From assembly GCA_029945945.1 (NCBI GenBank), contig JAQSDM010000005.1, forward strand, positions 248,001 to 312,000: a stretch of DNA of 64,000 nucleotides. Direction: 5' to 3'. Of this stretch, positions 9,342 through 18,358 are shown in pieces. A model generated the notes under the pieces. The model made no database searches. It worked only from the letters and a program-made list of their open reading frames with translations, and was not told where the DNA came from. Each line of letters starts with the position of its first letter. The first letter of the stretch is position 1. Position numbers and translations under genes: made by a program. The DNA comes from Algoriphagus sp. GTDB lineage: Bacteria > Bacteroidota > Bacteroidia > Cytophagales > Cyclobacteriaceae.

Positions 9342-9899
9342 CTAGTAAACCGGCCACACTTGTTTGAACAAATAGGTTATTTCAGTCTCAACAAATTCTT
9401 CAGAAGTAAAGTCATACAACTCTTGCTGAGTCACAAGCCGAATGGATTTCTCATCGGGAAAATATTCTAAACTTTTTACTTCAAATTGGTCAAGAAATTG
9501 TTTTGGGTCATTTGAAAAACTTCCTTCACCTCCGTAAAATCTCAAATCCAGACTGCCATTTTCTTTCAGATCTACAATCCTATGTGTGAATCCACATCCC
9601 CTGATAATTTCCTTCTTCTTTGTAATTTCATTCTCCCTTTCCACAAACATGAAAGTGTGGAAACCCATAACCGGAGTTAGTTTATTCAACCGCCAATCTA
9701 TAGAATAATCACTACCACCACAAGTTGAAATATTATCTATATGCTCAATGGTTTGCTGACCAGAATTCGTAAAATCTATAGGAATTAAAGTGGTCACGGA
9801 TTCTGCTAAATACACCCCATATCGAACATCAGGTCTTTCCACTTCTTTGCACCCGTTCAGAAAAAACCAAACAAGAAAAAGGAATACAATATTTTTCAT
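9342..9899 (-). CDS. Hypothetical lipoprotein
   Basis: MKNIVFLFLVWFFLNGCKEVERPD lipoprotein signal; 185 aa. Confidence 0.75.
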   Translation of the reverse strand: MKNIVFLFLVWFFLNGCKEVERPDVRYGVYLAESVTTLIPIDFTNSGQQTIEHIDNISTCGGSDYSIDWRLNKLTPVMGFHTFMFVERENEITKKKEIIRGCGFTHRIVDLKENGSLDLRFYGGEGSFSNDPKQFLDQFEVKSLEYFPDEKSIRLVTQQELYDFTSEEFVETEITYLFKQVWPVY

Positions 9900-10036
9900 A
9901 GTCTTGGAATTTTAAAACTGTAAATCTTTTTTATTCAGGAGGACTCTTTAATTCTAAAGGTTAAAAGAAAATAACTTGGAAAAAGGCGATTTCCTAACTT
10001 ATTCTTAATTTCAGAATATATCAACTCAAAAAATCG

Positions 10037-10483
10037 ATGAAAAACCTAATCTGGATTTTACTGATTTTCCCAAGTATCACTTTCTCCCAAATCAAACCCG
10101 GACAAAAAGAAGACGCTGTCAGAATCCATCAGTTGATTGATCAATATTCCGAAGCAAGAGAGAAGCAGGACACGGTTTTGCTCAAGAGCATTTTGACGGA
10201 AGACGTGGATCAGCTCGTTTCTTCTGGAGAATGGAGATCAGGAATCCGTGAGGCCGTGGATGGAATGCTGAGGAGCTCCAATACAAATCCGGGAATTCGC
10301 AAACTTCAAGTTGAAAAGATCAAATTTCTCAGCGATGAAGCCGCATTGGTTGACTGTCGCTATATCATCACCAACACCGCCGGAAACGAACAAAATATGT
10401 GGAGCAGCTTTGTGGTTGTATTTCACAAAAGGAATTGGAAAATCTCCGCTATCCGGAATATGAGGCCGACCGGAGGGAATTGA
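10037..10483 (+). CDS. SnoaL/DUF4440-like (NTF2 fold) secreted protein
   Basis: IHQLIDQYSEAREKQDTVLLKSILTEDVDQLVSSGEW...SSFVVVFHKRNWKISAIRNM. Confidence 0.8.
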   Translation: MKNLIWILLIFPSITFSQIKPGQKEDAVRIHQLIDQYSEAREKQDTVLLKSILTEDVDQLVSSGEWRSGIREAVDGMLRSSNTNPGIRKLQVEKIKFLSDEAALVDCRYIITNTAGNEQNMWSSFVVVFHKRNWKISAIRNMRPTGGN

Positions 10484-10498
10484 ATTTTATTAGTGTAA

Positions 10499-10523
10499 TA
10501 ATAGCCTCAAAATGAGGTTATTA
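10499..10523. terminator. Strong hairpin downstream of the DUF4440-like gene
   Basis: TAATAGCCTCA-AAA-TGAGGTTATTA, 11 bp stem with one G-T pair. Confidence 0.55.
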
Positions 10524-10768
10524 CGCCTCTTTCTGGCTCATCTCCGGAATAATCACTTGAATGAATTTTTTGATTGGTGGTTGATAAAATCACTACGAGA
10601 AGACCAGTGGCTTATTCATCAGATTTTGAAGGCTTAAGGCCATTTTTTGGCTCTGATCTTGAACTGCAATTTTTGATTTTTTGTTGAGTATGAGGCCACC
10701 TGAATAGGTTTTTGTTCTCATTTCTTATCTCATTTTTAACTTGAAAAATAACTTAAACAATAGAAAAA

Positions 10769-11197
10769 ATGAAAAACGCACTATTCTTATTCCTCTTTTT
10801 TGCAACCATGTTATCGTTCACTCAATGCGCTGAAAAATCAGCTGAATCGGTGTTGGAAGACGAAACAAAACGCAAGGAAGTTATTGCTTCAATTGTTAGC
10901 CACGAGCAGTATAGAGCTGAATTGATGGACGAAATGATGTCGAACGATAGTTGTAAGCATATGATGCATGAACGTATGAAAGGCGATCCTGCTATGATGC
11001 AAATGATGAAAAAGGACTCAACCATGATGCACAAAATGATGAGCGAGGATAAAAACATGCAATTAAAAATGATGCAGCATATGGTTGATATGGCAGAGAA
11101 GGATTCCGTATTGTTTAATGCAATGACGATGAGGATAAACTCTAAACCTGAAATGATGAACAGAATGATGAAAATGCCAAGCTCCAAAATAAAATAA
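10769..11197 (+). CDS. Methionine-rich lipoprotein, possible periplasmic metal-binding protein
   Basis: LSFTQCAEKS lipobox; roughly 28 Met in 142 aa, many as MM pairs next to H/K/D. Confidence 0.7.
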   Translation: MKNALFLFLFFATMLSFTQCAEKSAESVLEDETKRKEVIASIVSHEQYRAELMDEMMSNDSCKHMMHERMKGDPAMMQMMKKDSTMMHKMMSEDKNMQLKMMQHMVDMAEKDSVLFNAMTMRINSKPEMMNRMMKMPSSKIK

Positions 11198-11201
11198 GGT
11201 G

Positions 11202-11309
11202 ATGTATGATAATTCCTGGGGATGGGGAATGGGCTGGGGGATGTGGATTATTCCTCTTGCGATAGTTCTTCTGGTTGTGTATGTACTTAGGTACCGAGGG
11301 AGAAAATGA
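11202..11309 (+). CDS. Small (35 aa) Trp/Gly/Met-rich single-TM protein, absent from the supplied ORF track
   Basis: MYDNSWGWGMGWGMWIIPLAIVLLVVYVLRYRGRK*, starts 4 nt after the Met-rich lipoprotein stop. Confidence 0.6.
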   Translation: MYDNSWGWGMGWGMWIIPLAIVLLVVYVLRYRGRK

Positions 11310-11649
11310 TATAAAATCTTTAGTAAATAGGGTGGTTTGAGTTTTTCTTAATTACCGGGGGTGGTTTTTACTTCCCCCGTTTTTTTTTTACAGACCTCAA
11401 CTTGGACTAAAAATCTTGAGCTGAAAAATAATTGCACTTGAACGAAAGGGTTGAGCGTCCCAGTTTTTTTTGAAAAAATCCCGGAAAATCCTGTCAATCC
11501 GAAAAAGGAAGCCGACCGGGGGAAATTGAATGGACTTTTTAACTGGTTTCTCCTGAAGTCTGATAAGTCACCGGATTTGCCACACACGGAGAAAAGGAGA
11601 GTTAAACCATGTTTTCGCCTTTTTCTTTAAAACTTCTACCTTTAAACCC

Positions 11650-13341
11650 ATGCGAAACCTCCTCCTCTTTTTCGTCCTGGCTCTTTTGTGTTTTAACTGC
11701 AAGGAAGCCACAACACCACCAACGCTTATCCTTTCCAACGGAAAAATCTGGACCGGAACTGAGGCTGATAGTTTCGTGGACGCGATCGCCATCACCGGAA
11801 ATACCATCACCCAAATCGGCGATACTGAGACAATTCTTGCGTTGGCAGGGGAGAAAACACAAGTCATTGATTTGAAGGGCAAATTAGTCACGGCAGGTTT
11901 CAATGACGCACATATTCATTTCCTGGGAGGCTCGATGGGTTTGACTCAGGTGGAACTTTCGTCCACGACTGTCCTCGATCAGGTTCTCACGCAAACTTTG
12001 CAGTTTGCGGAGCAAAATCCTGAGAAGGAATGGATCACAGGAAGAGGCTGGCAGTACACATTTTTTGAATCGGGTTTGCCGGATCATCAGACCATGAAAG
12101 CGCTTGATCTGGATAGGCCGGTTTTCATCAGGGCTTATGATGGACACAGCGCCTATGCAAACAAAAAAGCGCTTCAGCTCGCAGGGATTGATGCTACGAC
12201 AAAGTTTGTGGGTTTTGGAGAATTGGTGAAAGATAAAAATGGTGTTCCTACCGGAGCGCTGAAGGAAGACGCGATGGGTTTGGTGGGTAAGCTGGTGCCG
12301 GAACCTACCTATGAAGACCAACTCAATGCCCTGCGGAAAGGCTTGAAATATGCGGCTTCGCTGGGAATCACAACCGCTCAAAATGCCAGCGGTTCGGAAG
12401 TTGACATCCGGTTATTTAAAGATTTATTTGAAAAAGGAGAGTTGACAATGCGCTATGCAGCGGCTTTTTCGGTAGATGAAAACACAAGTCCGGAGTTGCT
12501 GGAACGGTATAATTTTCTGAAAGACAGCCTGGGTACCGGCAATCCTTTTTTGAGGGCCGATGCAGTCAAATTCATGATCGATGGCGTAATCGAATCCCAT
12601 TCGGCAGCGATGCTGGAGCCGTATGCGGATCTTTCGGCAGATGCATCTGATGCGCTTGGGCAAGTGACCATGCCGATCGGGAAGTATCAGGAATTGGTCA
12701 AACTGGTGGATGAGAAAGGCTTTCGAATCTACACCCATGCCATCGGAGATAGGGGAGTACGGGAAGTGCTGAATGCGTATGAAATGGCAATTGCGGCAAA
12801 TCCGGCAAGAGACCGAAGACATCGGGTGGAGCATATCGAGACGATTTCGCCAGATGATTTTGCGCGATTTAAGAAATCAGGGATCATCCCGAGTATGGAA
12901 CCGATTCATGCTGATCCTGCCACGATTGCGGTTTGGGAGAAAGCCATTGGGCCAGTTCGGTTGCCATTTTCTTTTGCCTGGAATTCGATGCTGAATCAGG
13001 GAGCAGAATTGGTTTTCAGCAGTGACTGGCCTGCCGCAATCTCTATCAATCCTATCCGCGGAATCCACGTAGCAGTTAATCGTCGGGACCCGAAGGGCTT
13101 TCCGGAAGAAGGTTGGGTACCTGCGGAAAAGATCACCATCTCTCAGGCGCTCAAAGCTTATACGTATGGAGGTGCCTATTCATCTTTCGAAGAGGATAAA
13201 AAAGGACTGATTCAGCCGGGCTTCTTGGCGGATGTGATTGTGTATTCGGAGGATTTGTTTGAGATCGAACCGATGAGAACGCACGAAGTCAAGGTGGTGA
13301 TGACGATCGTGGATGGGAGAATCGTCTATAAATTGGACTGA
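11650..13341 (+). CDS. Amidohydrolase (YtcJ-like), lipoprotein
   Basis: FNDAHIHFLGGS; HAIGDRGVREVLNAYE; HRVEHIETISPDD; SSDWPA. Confidence 0.9.
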   Translation: MRNLLLFFVLALLCFNCKEATTPPTLILSNGKIWTGTEADSFVDAIAITGNTITQIGDTETILALAGEKTQVIDLKGKLVTAGFNDAHIHFLGGSMGLTQVELSSTTVLDQVLTQTLQFAEQNPEKEWITGRGWQYTFFESGLPDHQTMKALDLDRPVFIRAYDGHSAYANKKALQLAGIDATTKFVGFGELVKDKNGVPTGALKEDAMGLVGKLVPEPTYEDQLNALRKGLKYAASLGITTAQNASGSEVDIRLFKDLFEKGELTMRYAAAFSVDENTSPELLERYNFLKDSLGTGNPFLRADAVKFMIDGVIESHSAAMLEPYADLSADASDALGQVTMPIGKYQELVKLVDEKGFRIYTHAIGDRGVREVLNAYEMAIAANPARDRRHRVEHIETISPDDFARFKKSGIIPSMEPIHADPATIAVWEKAIGPVRLPFSFAWNSMLNQGAELVFSSDWPAAISINPIRGIHVAVNRRDPKGFPEEGWVPAEKITISQALKAYTYGGAYSSFEEDKKGLIQPGFLADVIVYSEDLFEIEPMRTHEVKVVMTIVDGRIVYKLD

Positions 13342-13404
13342 GCCAAATGCCCAAAAGACTTCATATTGACCCATTGATAATTTTTATTGATTCAAAGATT
13401 TATT

Positions 13405-13425
13405 ACCCTATAAAAACTATAGGGT
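13405..13425. promoter_or_regulatory. Inverted repeat ACCCTATA-AAAAC-TATAGGGT just upstream of a TATATTTG promoter-like motif
   Basis: Perfect 8 bp arms; TATATTTGC at 13432-13440 resembles the Bacteroidota -7 element (TAnnTTTG). Confidence 0.5.
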
Positions 13426-13453
13426 TTATTATATATTTGCCGACGAAATTTTT

Positions 13454-13552
13454 CAGATGAAATCGAGCATGACGAAAACGTCACACACTGGGATGATTAT
13501 GAGTAAGGCGAGATTCTATGTGGCCTTTAAAAATCAAATTATAATCACATGA
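13454..13552 (+). repeat. Leader element copy 1, containing a 31-aa ORF (13457-13552)
   Basis: MKSSMTKTSHTGMIMSKARFYVAFKNQIIIT*; stop overlaps the downstream ATG as ATGA; hairpin TGACG-AAAA-CGTCA at 13470-13483. Confidence 0.9.
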
Positions 13553-14277
13553 AAGTAGTCGGCTTCTTAATCCTTTTAAACCTGTTTCTTCCTTTGGTTG
13601 CAGAGGCACAGCGTGAAGTGACCCAACAAGAATCACTTTGGTGGGGATATTTTTTCACGGCTCCGCTTAACGAAAATTGGTATAATGTCACAGAGGTACA
13701 AGAAAGACATTTTGTTTCTCCTGTTTCCCAAAATCAGTTTTTGATTCGTACCAGATTTCACAGACATATTGGTGAAAAATGGGATGGTTCATTCGGCATT
13801 GTTCTTTTTCTGCACAACAGGCCTGGAAAAGATGATCAGGAGGATTTTACCCAACCGGAAATCAGACCTCATGCCGAGGTGGAGTATAAAACAGTCGTCG
13901 GAAAAATGGGGTTTGAACACCGATTTCGATCCGAGGTTCGATTTTTCAAAGAATTGAATGATTCAAAAACAGACTTGGGTGAAGCTTTTGAGTTGACCAG
14001 TTTTCGGTTTCGGTACCGAATTCAATTTTCTGTTCTTTTGAAAAAGCTGGACGAAAATCGCTCCCTCAAATTGAAGTTTGGGGATGAGCTCATGGTCATG
14101 GCCGGAGGCAAGCTTGGCCCTTTGGTTTTTGATCAAAACCGGATTTACGCTGATCTGAGTTTAGATTTGAATCCTAATCTCGCTCTGGAATTGGGATATG
14201 TAAACTGGTTTCAATCAAATCAATCCGGGGGGTATTTGGAGAGGCATATTATCCGAACCACCTTGCGTCACCAATAA
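13549..14277 (+). CDS. DUF2490 family outer-membrane-like protein
   Basis: Signal peptide; WWGYFFTAPLNENWYNVTEVQERHF...FLIRTRFHR; beta-rich C-terminus. Confidence 0.8.
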   Translation: MKVVGFLILLNLFLPLVAEAQREVTQQESLWWGYFFTAPLNENWYNVTEVQERHFVSPVSQNQFLIRTRFHRHIGEKWDGSFGIVLFLHNRPGKDDQEDFTQPEIRPHAEVEYKTVVGKMGFEHRFRSEVRFFKELNDSKTDLGEAFELTSFRFRYRIQFSVLLKKLDENRSLKLKFGDELMVMAGGKLGPLVFDQNRIYADLSLDLNPNLALELGYVNWFQSNQSGGYLERHIIRTTLRHQ

Positions 14278-14481
14278 GATTTTCGCAGAAAAAAAGCTCC
14301 TTCAAAATAGGAGAAAAAGTAGTTCATCGTTAATCTGGAGAATTAGCCGATGCCGGATTTACATTCCAAAAATCCATTTTTTCATTCCTTCAAAAATCAA
14401 CTAGTCAGGCTAATATTCAGGTTTATGCCTTTCTGATTTCCTGTTGTATCTTGATTGAAAGTATGGAGACACTCCAATTAT

Positions 14482-15078
14482 ATGAGAACAGCAACCCTGG
14501 TTGATATGCCCCTTGTGACAGACTTGGTAGTGAAGATGTTTGACCAAAATCCGGGAGTGAATTGGCTGATAAAGCCTGGGGCATCAAAAACTGCCGGTAT
14601 TCGGAAACTGGCAGAATTCGCCTTCATTAAGTGCTTGAACAGGAATGGAGTCTTTGTTTCTTCCAACGAAAAGGGAGCAGCATTTTGCTATCGCTTCAAT
14701 TCAGGGAAATTCTCCTTTACAGAGTTGGGTTATGAATTAAGATTTGCCCTGCCCTTCATCGGTATTTCCAGACTTCCCAAGATCCTGAGGAGAGAATCTT
14801 ACCGAAAAAGCTTCCGCCCGGTTTCCGGGGACTATTTTTATTTTTGGTTTTTTGCTGTTTTACCGGATGGGAAAGAAGCAGCTTTTGAGTTGAAAAATGC
14901 GATTTTCGAAGAAGCCAGGTTGGCAAATCTTCCAATCTACCTGGAAACCGCAGTTGAAAGGAATCAAAAAGTTTACGAACGATTTGGGTTTCAGACCTAT
15001 CATATATGGGAGGAACCTGCCGAAAACATCAAGTTCTGGTTTATGAAATGGGAACCGGAATCCCTGGGTTCTGTTTGA
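14482..15078 (+). CDS. GNAT-family N-acetyltransferase
   Basis: MRTATLVDMPLVTDLVVKMFDQNP...LPIYLETAVERNQKVYERFGFQTYHIWE. Confidence 0.8.
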   Translation: MRTATLVDMPLVTDLVVKMFDQNPGVNWLIKPGASKTAGIRKLAEFAFIKCLNRNGVFVSSNEKGAAFCYRFNSGKFSFTELGYELRFALPFIGISRLPKILRRESYRKSFRPVSGDYFYFWFFAVLPDGKEAAFELKNAIFEEARLANLPIYLETAVERNQKVYERFGFQTYHIWEEPAENIKFWFMKWEPESLGSV

Positions 15079-15191
15079 CGAGCTCGCTTTACTTTTAAAA
15101 GGATTTGACTATCTTTTATTGATGACGGAGTAGTTCCGGAAGCACTTCAGCAATTGGTAAATCATTTCTTACGATCTAAAACGAAAAAGGT

Positions 15192-15890
15192 ATGTGTTTC
15201 TCAGCAGGTGCAAGTTTCGGGGCAGGAGTTGTTTTAACTGTGATTGGAGTTGCTTCCATCAAAAAAGCCAAATCTCCCTCCCAAATCCCGTTTGCGAGTA
15301 TTCCTTTGATTTTTGGAGTGCAGCAAATTACCGAGGGATTTCTTTGGTTAGCGTTTTTAAATCCCGAGTACGCTTCTCTTCAGCAGGTTGCGATGTACAA
15401 TTTCCTCTTCTTCGCCCAAGTCGTTTGGCCGGTGTGGGTTCCATTTGCCATTCTCAAGCTGGAGCCGAAAGAAAATAGAAGGTTAATCAGTAAAATATTG
15501 GCAGGAATCGGTGCAGCAGTATCCGTCTATCTTGGGTTTTGCATGATCAATTACCCGGTGGAGGCAAGCGTTATTGGCAACCATATTTCCTACCATGAGA
15601 TATTTCCGCCTTCTCTGAGAGTTTATGTGGGAATTCTCTACTCGATTTCCACCATTTCCCCAACATTCTTTTCACGGATCAGACGGATGTGGATGCTGGG
15701 AACGACGGTGATCGTCTCTTATGTTATCACCGCAATTTTTTATACAGATTACATCATTTCAGTTTGGTGCTTCTTCGCTTCTATTATCAGTATTGCAATT
15801 TATGTGATTATGGAAAGTCTCGAAAAACAGGAAGACGAGAATCCGGTATTAATAAAGGCCAATGATCCGAAACCTTGGCCTTCAGTGTAA
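15192..15890 (+). CDS. DUF6629-like multi-TM protein
   Basis: MCFSAGASFGAGVVLTVIGVASI...PLIFGVQQITEGFLWLAF. Confidence 0.8.
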   Translation: MCFSAGASFGAGVVLTVIGVASIKKAKSPSQIPFASIPLIFGVQQITEGFLWLAFLNPEYASLQQVAMYNFLFFAQVVWPVWVPFAILKLEPKENRRLISKILAGIGAAVSVYLGFCMINYPVEASVIGNHISYHEIFPPSLRVYVGILYSISTISPTFFSRIRRMWMLGTTVIVSYVITAIFYTDYIISVWCFFASIISIAIYVIMESLEKQEDENPVLIKANDPKPWPSV

Positions 15891-15919
15891 CCCGAAAAAA
15901 ACATTAGATCATTAAACAA

Positions 15920-15946
15920 AAAATCCTGCCGGGATGGCAGGATTTT
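15920..15946. terminator. Bidirectional terminator between convergent genes
   Basis: AAAATCCTGCC-GGGAT-GGCAGGATTTT, perfect 11 bp stem. Confidence 0.85.
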
Positions 15947-15976
15947 CCTGTTTTGGATGGTTCGATTAGCCGAACT

Positions 15977-16435
15977 TTATCCGACTTTAATCTCCTTTGC
16001 GGGTTTAGTGATGGTCATTTTCTCTTTTGGAATGGAGACATGCAAAATCCCGTTTTCATATTTGGCGTTTATTTTATCTGAAATACTATTGTCAGGCAAG
16101 GCAAAAGAGCGGCAGAAGCTGTTGTAAGAATATTCTCTTCGCAGGTAATTCTTTTTCTCTTCTTTTTTCTCTTCCTCTTTTTCTGAGCTGATAGTCAGGT
16201 ATCCGTTGTCCACTTCCAGTTTGAAATCTTTCTTTTCAAGGCCAGGAGCGGCCATCTCAATTATGAATTCCTTTTCATTCTCGTCCACATTCACCGAAGG
16301 TACCCGGCTTGCTAAATCGAGTGAAGGAAAATCCCCGTTAAAATCCGGAAAACCAGAACCGAAAAATTTAGCGGGGTTGAAAATGTCGCTTGTCCAGGAA
16401 GGGAGAAAGCTTTCTTTTTTTGCTAAAGTTGCCAT
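15977..16435 (-). CDS. Hsp20/alpha-crystallin small heat shock protein
   Basis: VPSVNVDENEKEFIIEMAAPGLEKKDFKLEVDNGYLTISSEKEEE...YENGILHVSIPK. Confidence 0.92.
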   Translation of the reverse strand: MATLAKKESFLPSWTSDIFNPAKFFGSGFPDFNGDFPSLDLASRVPSVNVDENEKEFIIEMAAPGLEKKDFKLEVDNGYLTISSEKEEEKKEEKKNYLRREYSYNSFCRSFALPDNSISDKINAKYENGILHVSIPKEKMTITKPAKEIKVG

Positions 16436-16945
16436 TGTATTAGTATTTAAGTTTAAAATTAAATTACCCAATTAAAGTACGATAATAATGATAAAAAATC
16501 AAGGTTAAGTGCCATAGAAATATGTGATTTTCATCAGATTATGGGCTGGAATCAGGCGAAATTATTTTTTTTAAAATTGATTCTTAAGATAATGACTTTG
16601 AGAAAAGTAAGATTTGGAAAGGAGGGAATGGGAGGTAATTGGCAACCTGAAAGCCTTTTTTGGGGGGTGTAGTTTTAGGAAAGGAACAGGAGCCTGATTT
16701 TTAAAATGAGCTAAAAGGAATCCCAATTTCCGGAAATTTTGAAAAATATATTTCAAAGGAGATTTAACCAGAGTATATTTTTCTAAGTAGAAATATTAAA
16801 TTGTTAAATCATTGACTTTGAGTAATTAAAGAAAAAAGAATGGGAAAAATTTCCTGTCTCATAGGTGGAGTCCAGAGACCACATTAAAAAAAACGGGGCG
16901 AAGCCGAAAAGCCAGATGAGTAGGCAGTATTTATTTTTACCCATT

Positions 16946-17218
16946 ATGCCAAAATATATTATTGAACGAGAAATACCCAACGCGGGTAGTCTCACCCCTG
17001 AACAACTCAAAGGGATATCACAGACTTCCTGCGGAGTACTGAAGTCTATGGGACCGGAAATCGTATGGGTGCAGAGTTATGTCACCGATGATAAAATCTA
17101 TTGTGTGTACATCGCTCCAAATGAAGAAATGGTCAGAGAGCACGCCATGAAAGGTGGTTTTCCTGCCAATTCCATCCAGAAAGTGGCAACCATCATAGAT
17201 GCAGCAACTGCTGAATAA
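16946..17218 (+). CDS. DUF4242 / SCO4226-type nickel-binding-like protein
   Basis: MPKYIIEREIPNAGSLTPEQL...VQSYVTDDKIYCVYIAPNEEMVREHAMKGGFP. Confidence 0.8.
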   Translation: MPKYIIEREIPNAGSLTPEQLKGISQTSCGVLKSMGPEIVWVQSYVTDDKIYCVYIAPNEEMVREHAMKGGFPANSIQKVATIIDAATAE

Positions 17219-17525
17219 TCGGGACTTTTGAAAAATCGTCTTTGCCTTAATATTACAGGTGTGGCTTTCAGTCACACTTTTTTTTGTTCAACCCTCATGG
17301 CGATGGATGTTGATTTTAAGCATTTTCGGGTTGGTGCTTTTTTCGAAATCAGGTTGGACTAGATCTCAAAACTCTGGATTAAGCTATTTCCGAAATTCAC
17401 CTCGAAAAAGATTGAATGCATAGAGTTCTATATTTTGAGTGGAGATCGGAATTCAATTTTCCTTAAGCCCTATCCTTAAAATGGAATTATCTCTTAAATT
17501 GGATTCACCAAATCCTTCACTTTTC

Positions 17526-18179
17526 ATGAAAACACTACTGGTCTCGTTGTTCGCTTTTTGCCTTTACCCATTATTAGGTCAATCTCAGGTTACTGACATT
17601 GCCGGAAAAACCTATAAAACGGTCACCATTGGGAATCAAACCTGGATGGCAGAAAATCTCAATGTGGTTTTGTTCAGAAATGGGGATTCGATCCTGGTAA
17701 CCAAAACTCAAAGAGAGTGGTACGATGCGAATAACGCCGGAATTCCTGCCTGCATCAATTTCCGATATTCCGAGGATTTTGGGGAAATCTATGGTAAGAT
17801 GTACAATTGGTATGCGGTGACAGACGAAAGAGGATTGGCCCCTGAGGGTTGGAGCATTCCAACAGATGCCGATTGGGACACACTGACAATGGCCATAGGT
17901 GGACCGGAAGGGGCCATGAAAAAGATCAAAAGTACCGAAGGTTGGACTAGTACAAATAACGAGGCGAATGATGAAACTGGCTTTGGGGGAATTGCTACAG
18001 GGATGGTTGAGCCTGATGGAAGATTTATTGATGTTGGATTTTTTGGTTACTGGTGGACCAGAGATGAGCGCGATGGGGATGGCCTCAAGCGAATGATCTC
18101 ATTTGAAAACCAAAACTTTGTTGGCAATTCAACTCTTGGCAAGGGGAATGGACTTACTGTTAGATGTTTGAAGGATTGA
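17526..18179 (+). CDS. FISUMP-domain secreted protein (paralog 1)
   Basis: GKTYKTVTIGNQTWMAENLNV...GKMYNWYAVTDERGLAPEGWSIPTDADWDTL. Confidence 0.85.
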   Translation: MKTLLVSLFAFCLYPLLGQSQVTDIAGKTYKTVTIGNQTWMAENLNVVLFRNGDSILVTKTQREWYDANNAGIPACINFRYSEDFGEIYGKMYNWYAVTDERGLAPEGWSIPTDADWDTLTMAIGGPEGAMKKIKSTEGWTSTNNEANDETGFGGIATGMVEPDGRFIDVGFFGYWWTRDERDGDGLKRMISFENQNFVGNSTLGKGNGLTVRCLKD

Positions 18180-18358
18180 TTCTTACTCCATTTTCAGTTA
18201 GAATTCTCGTCCAAAAATAGAAAACTCTTCCACAGATGCCGGGTAGCTTTTTTCTGATCTTCCAATTTGAAGGGTAAAGTGTAAATCTCTATTGTTTCTT
18301 TTTGAACCAATAAAATATATTCCGTTCTTGACAGGACCTTAACCCTAAATTCCTGTCA

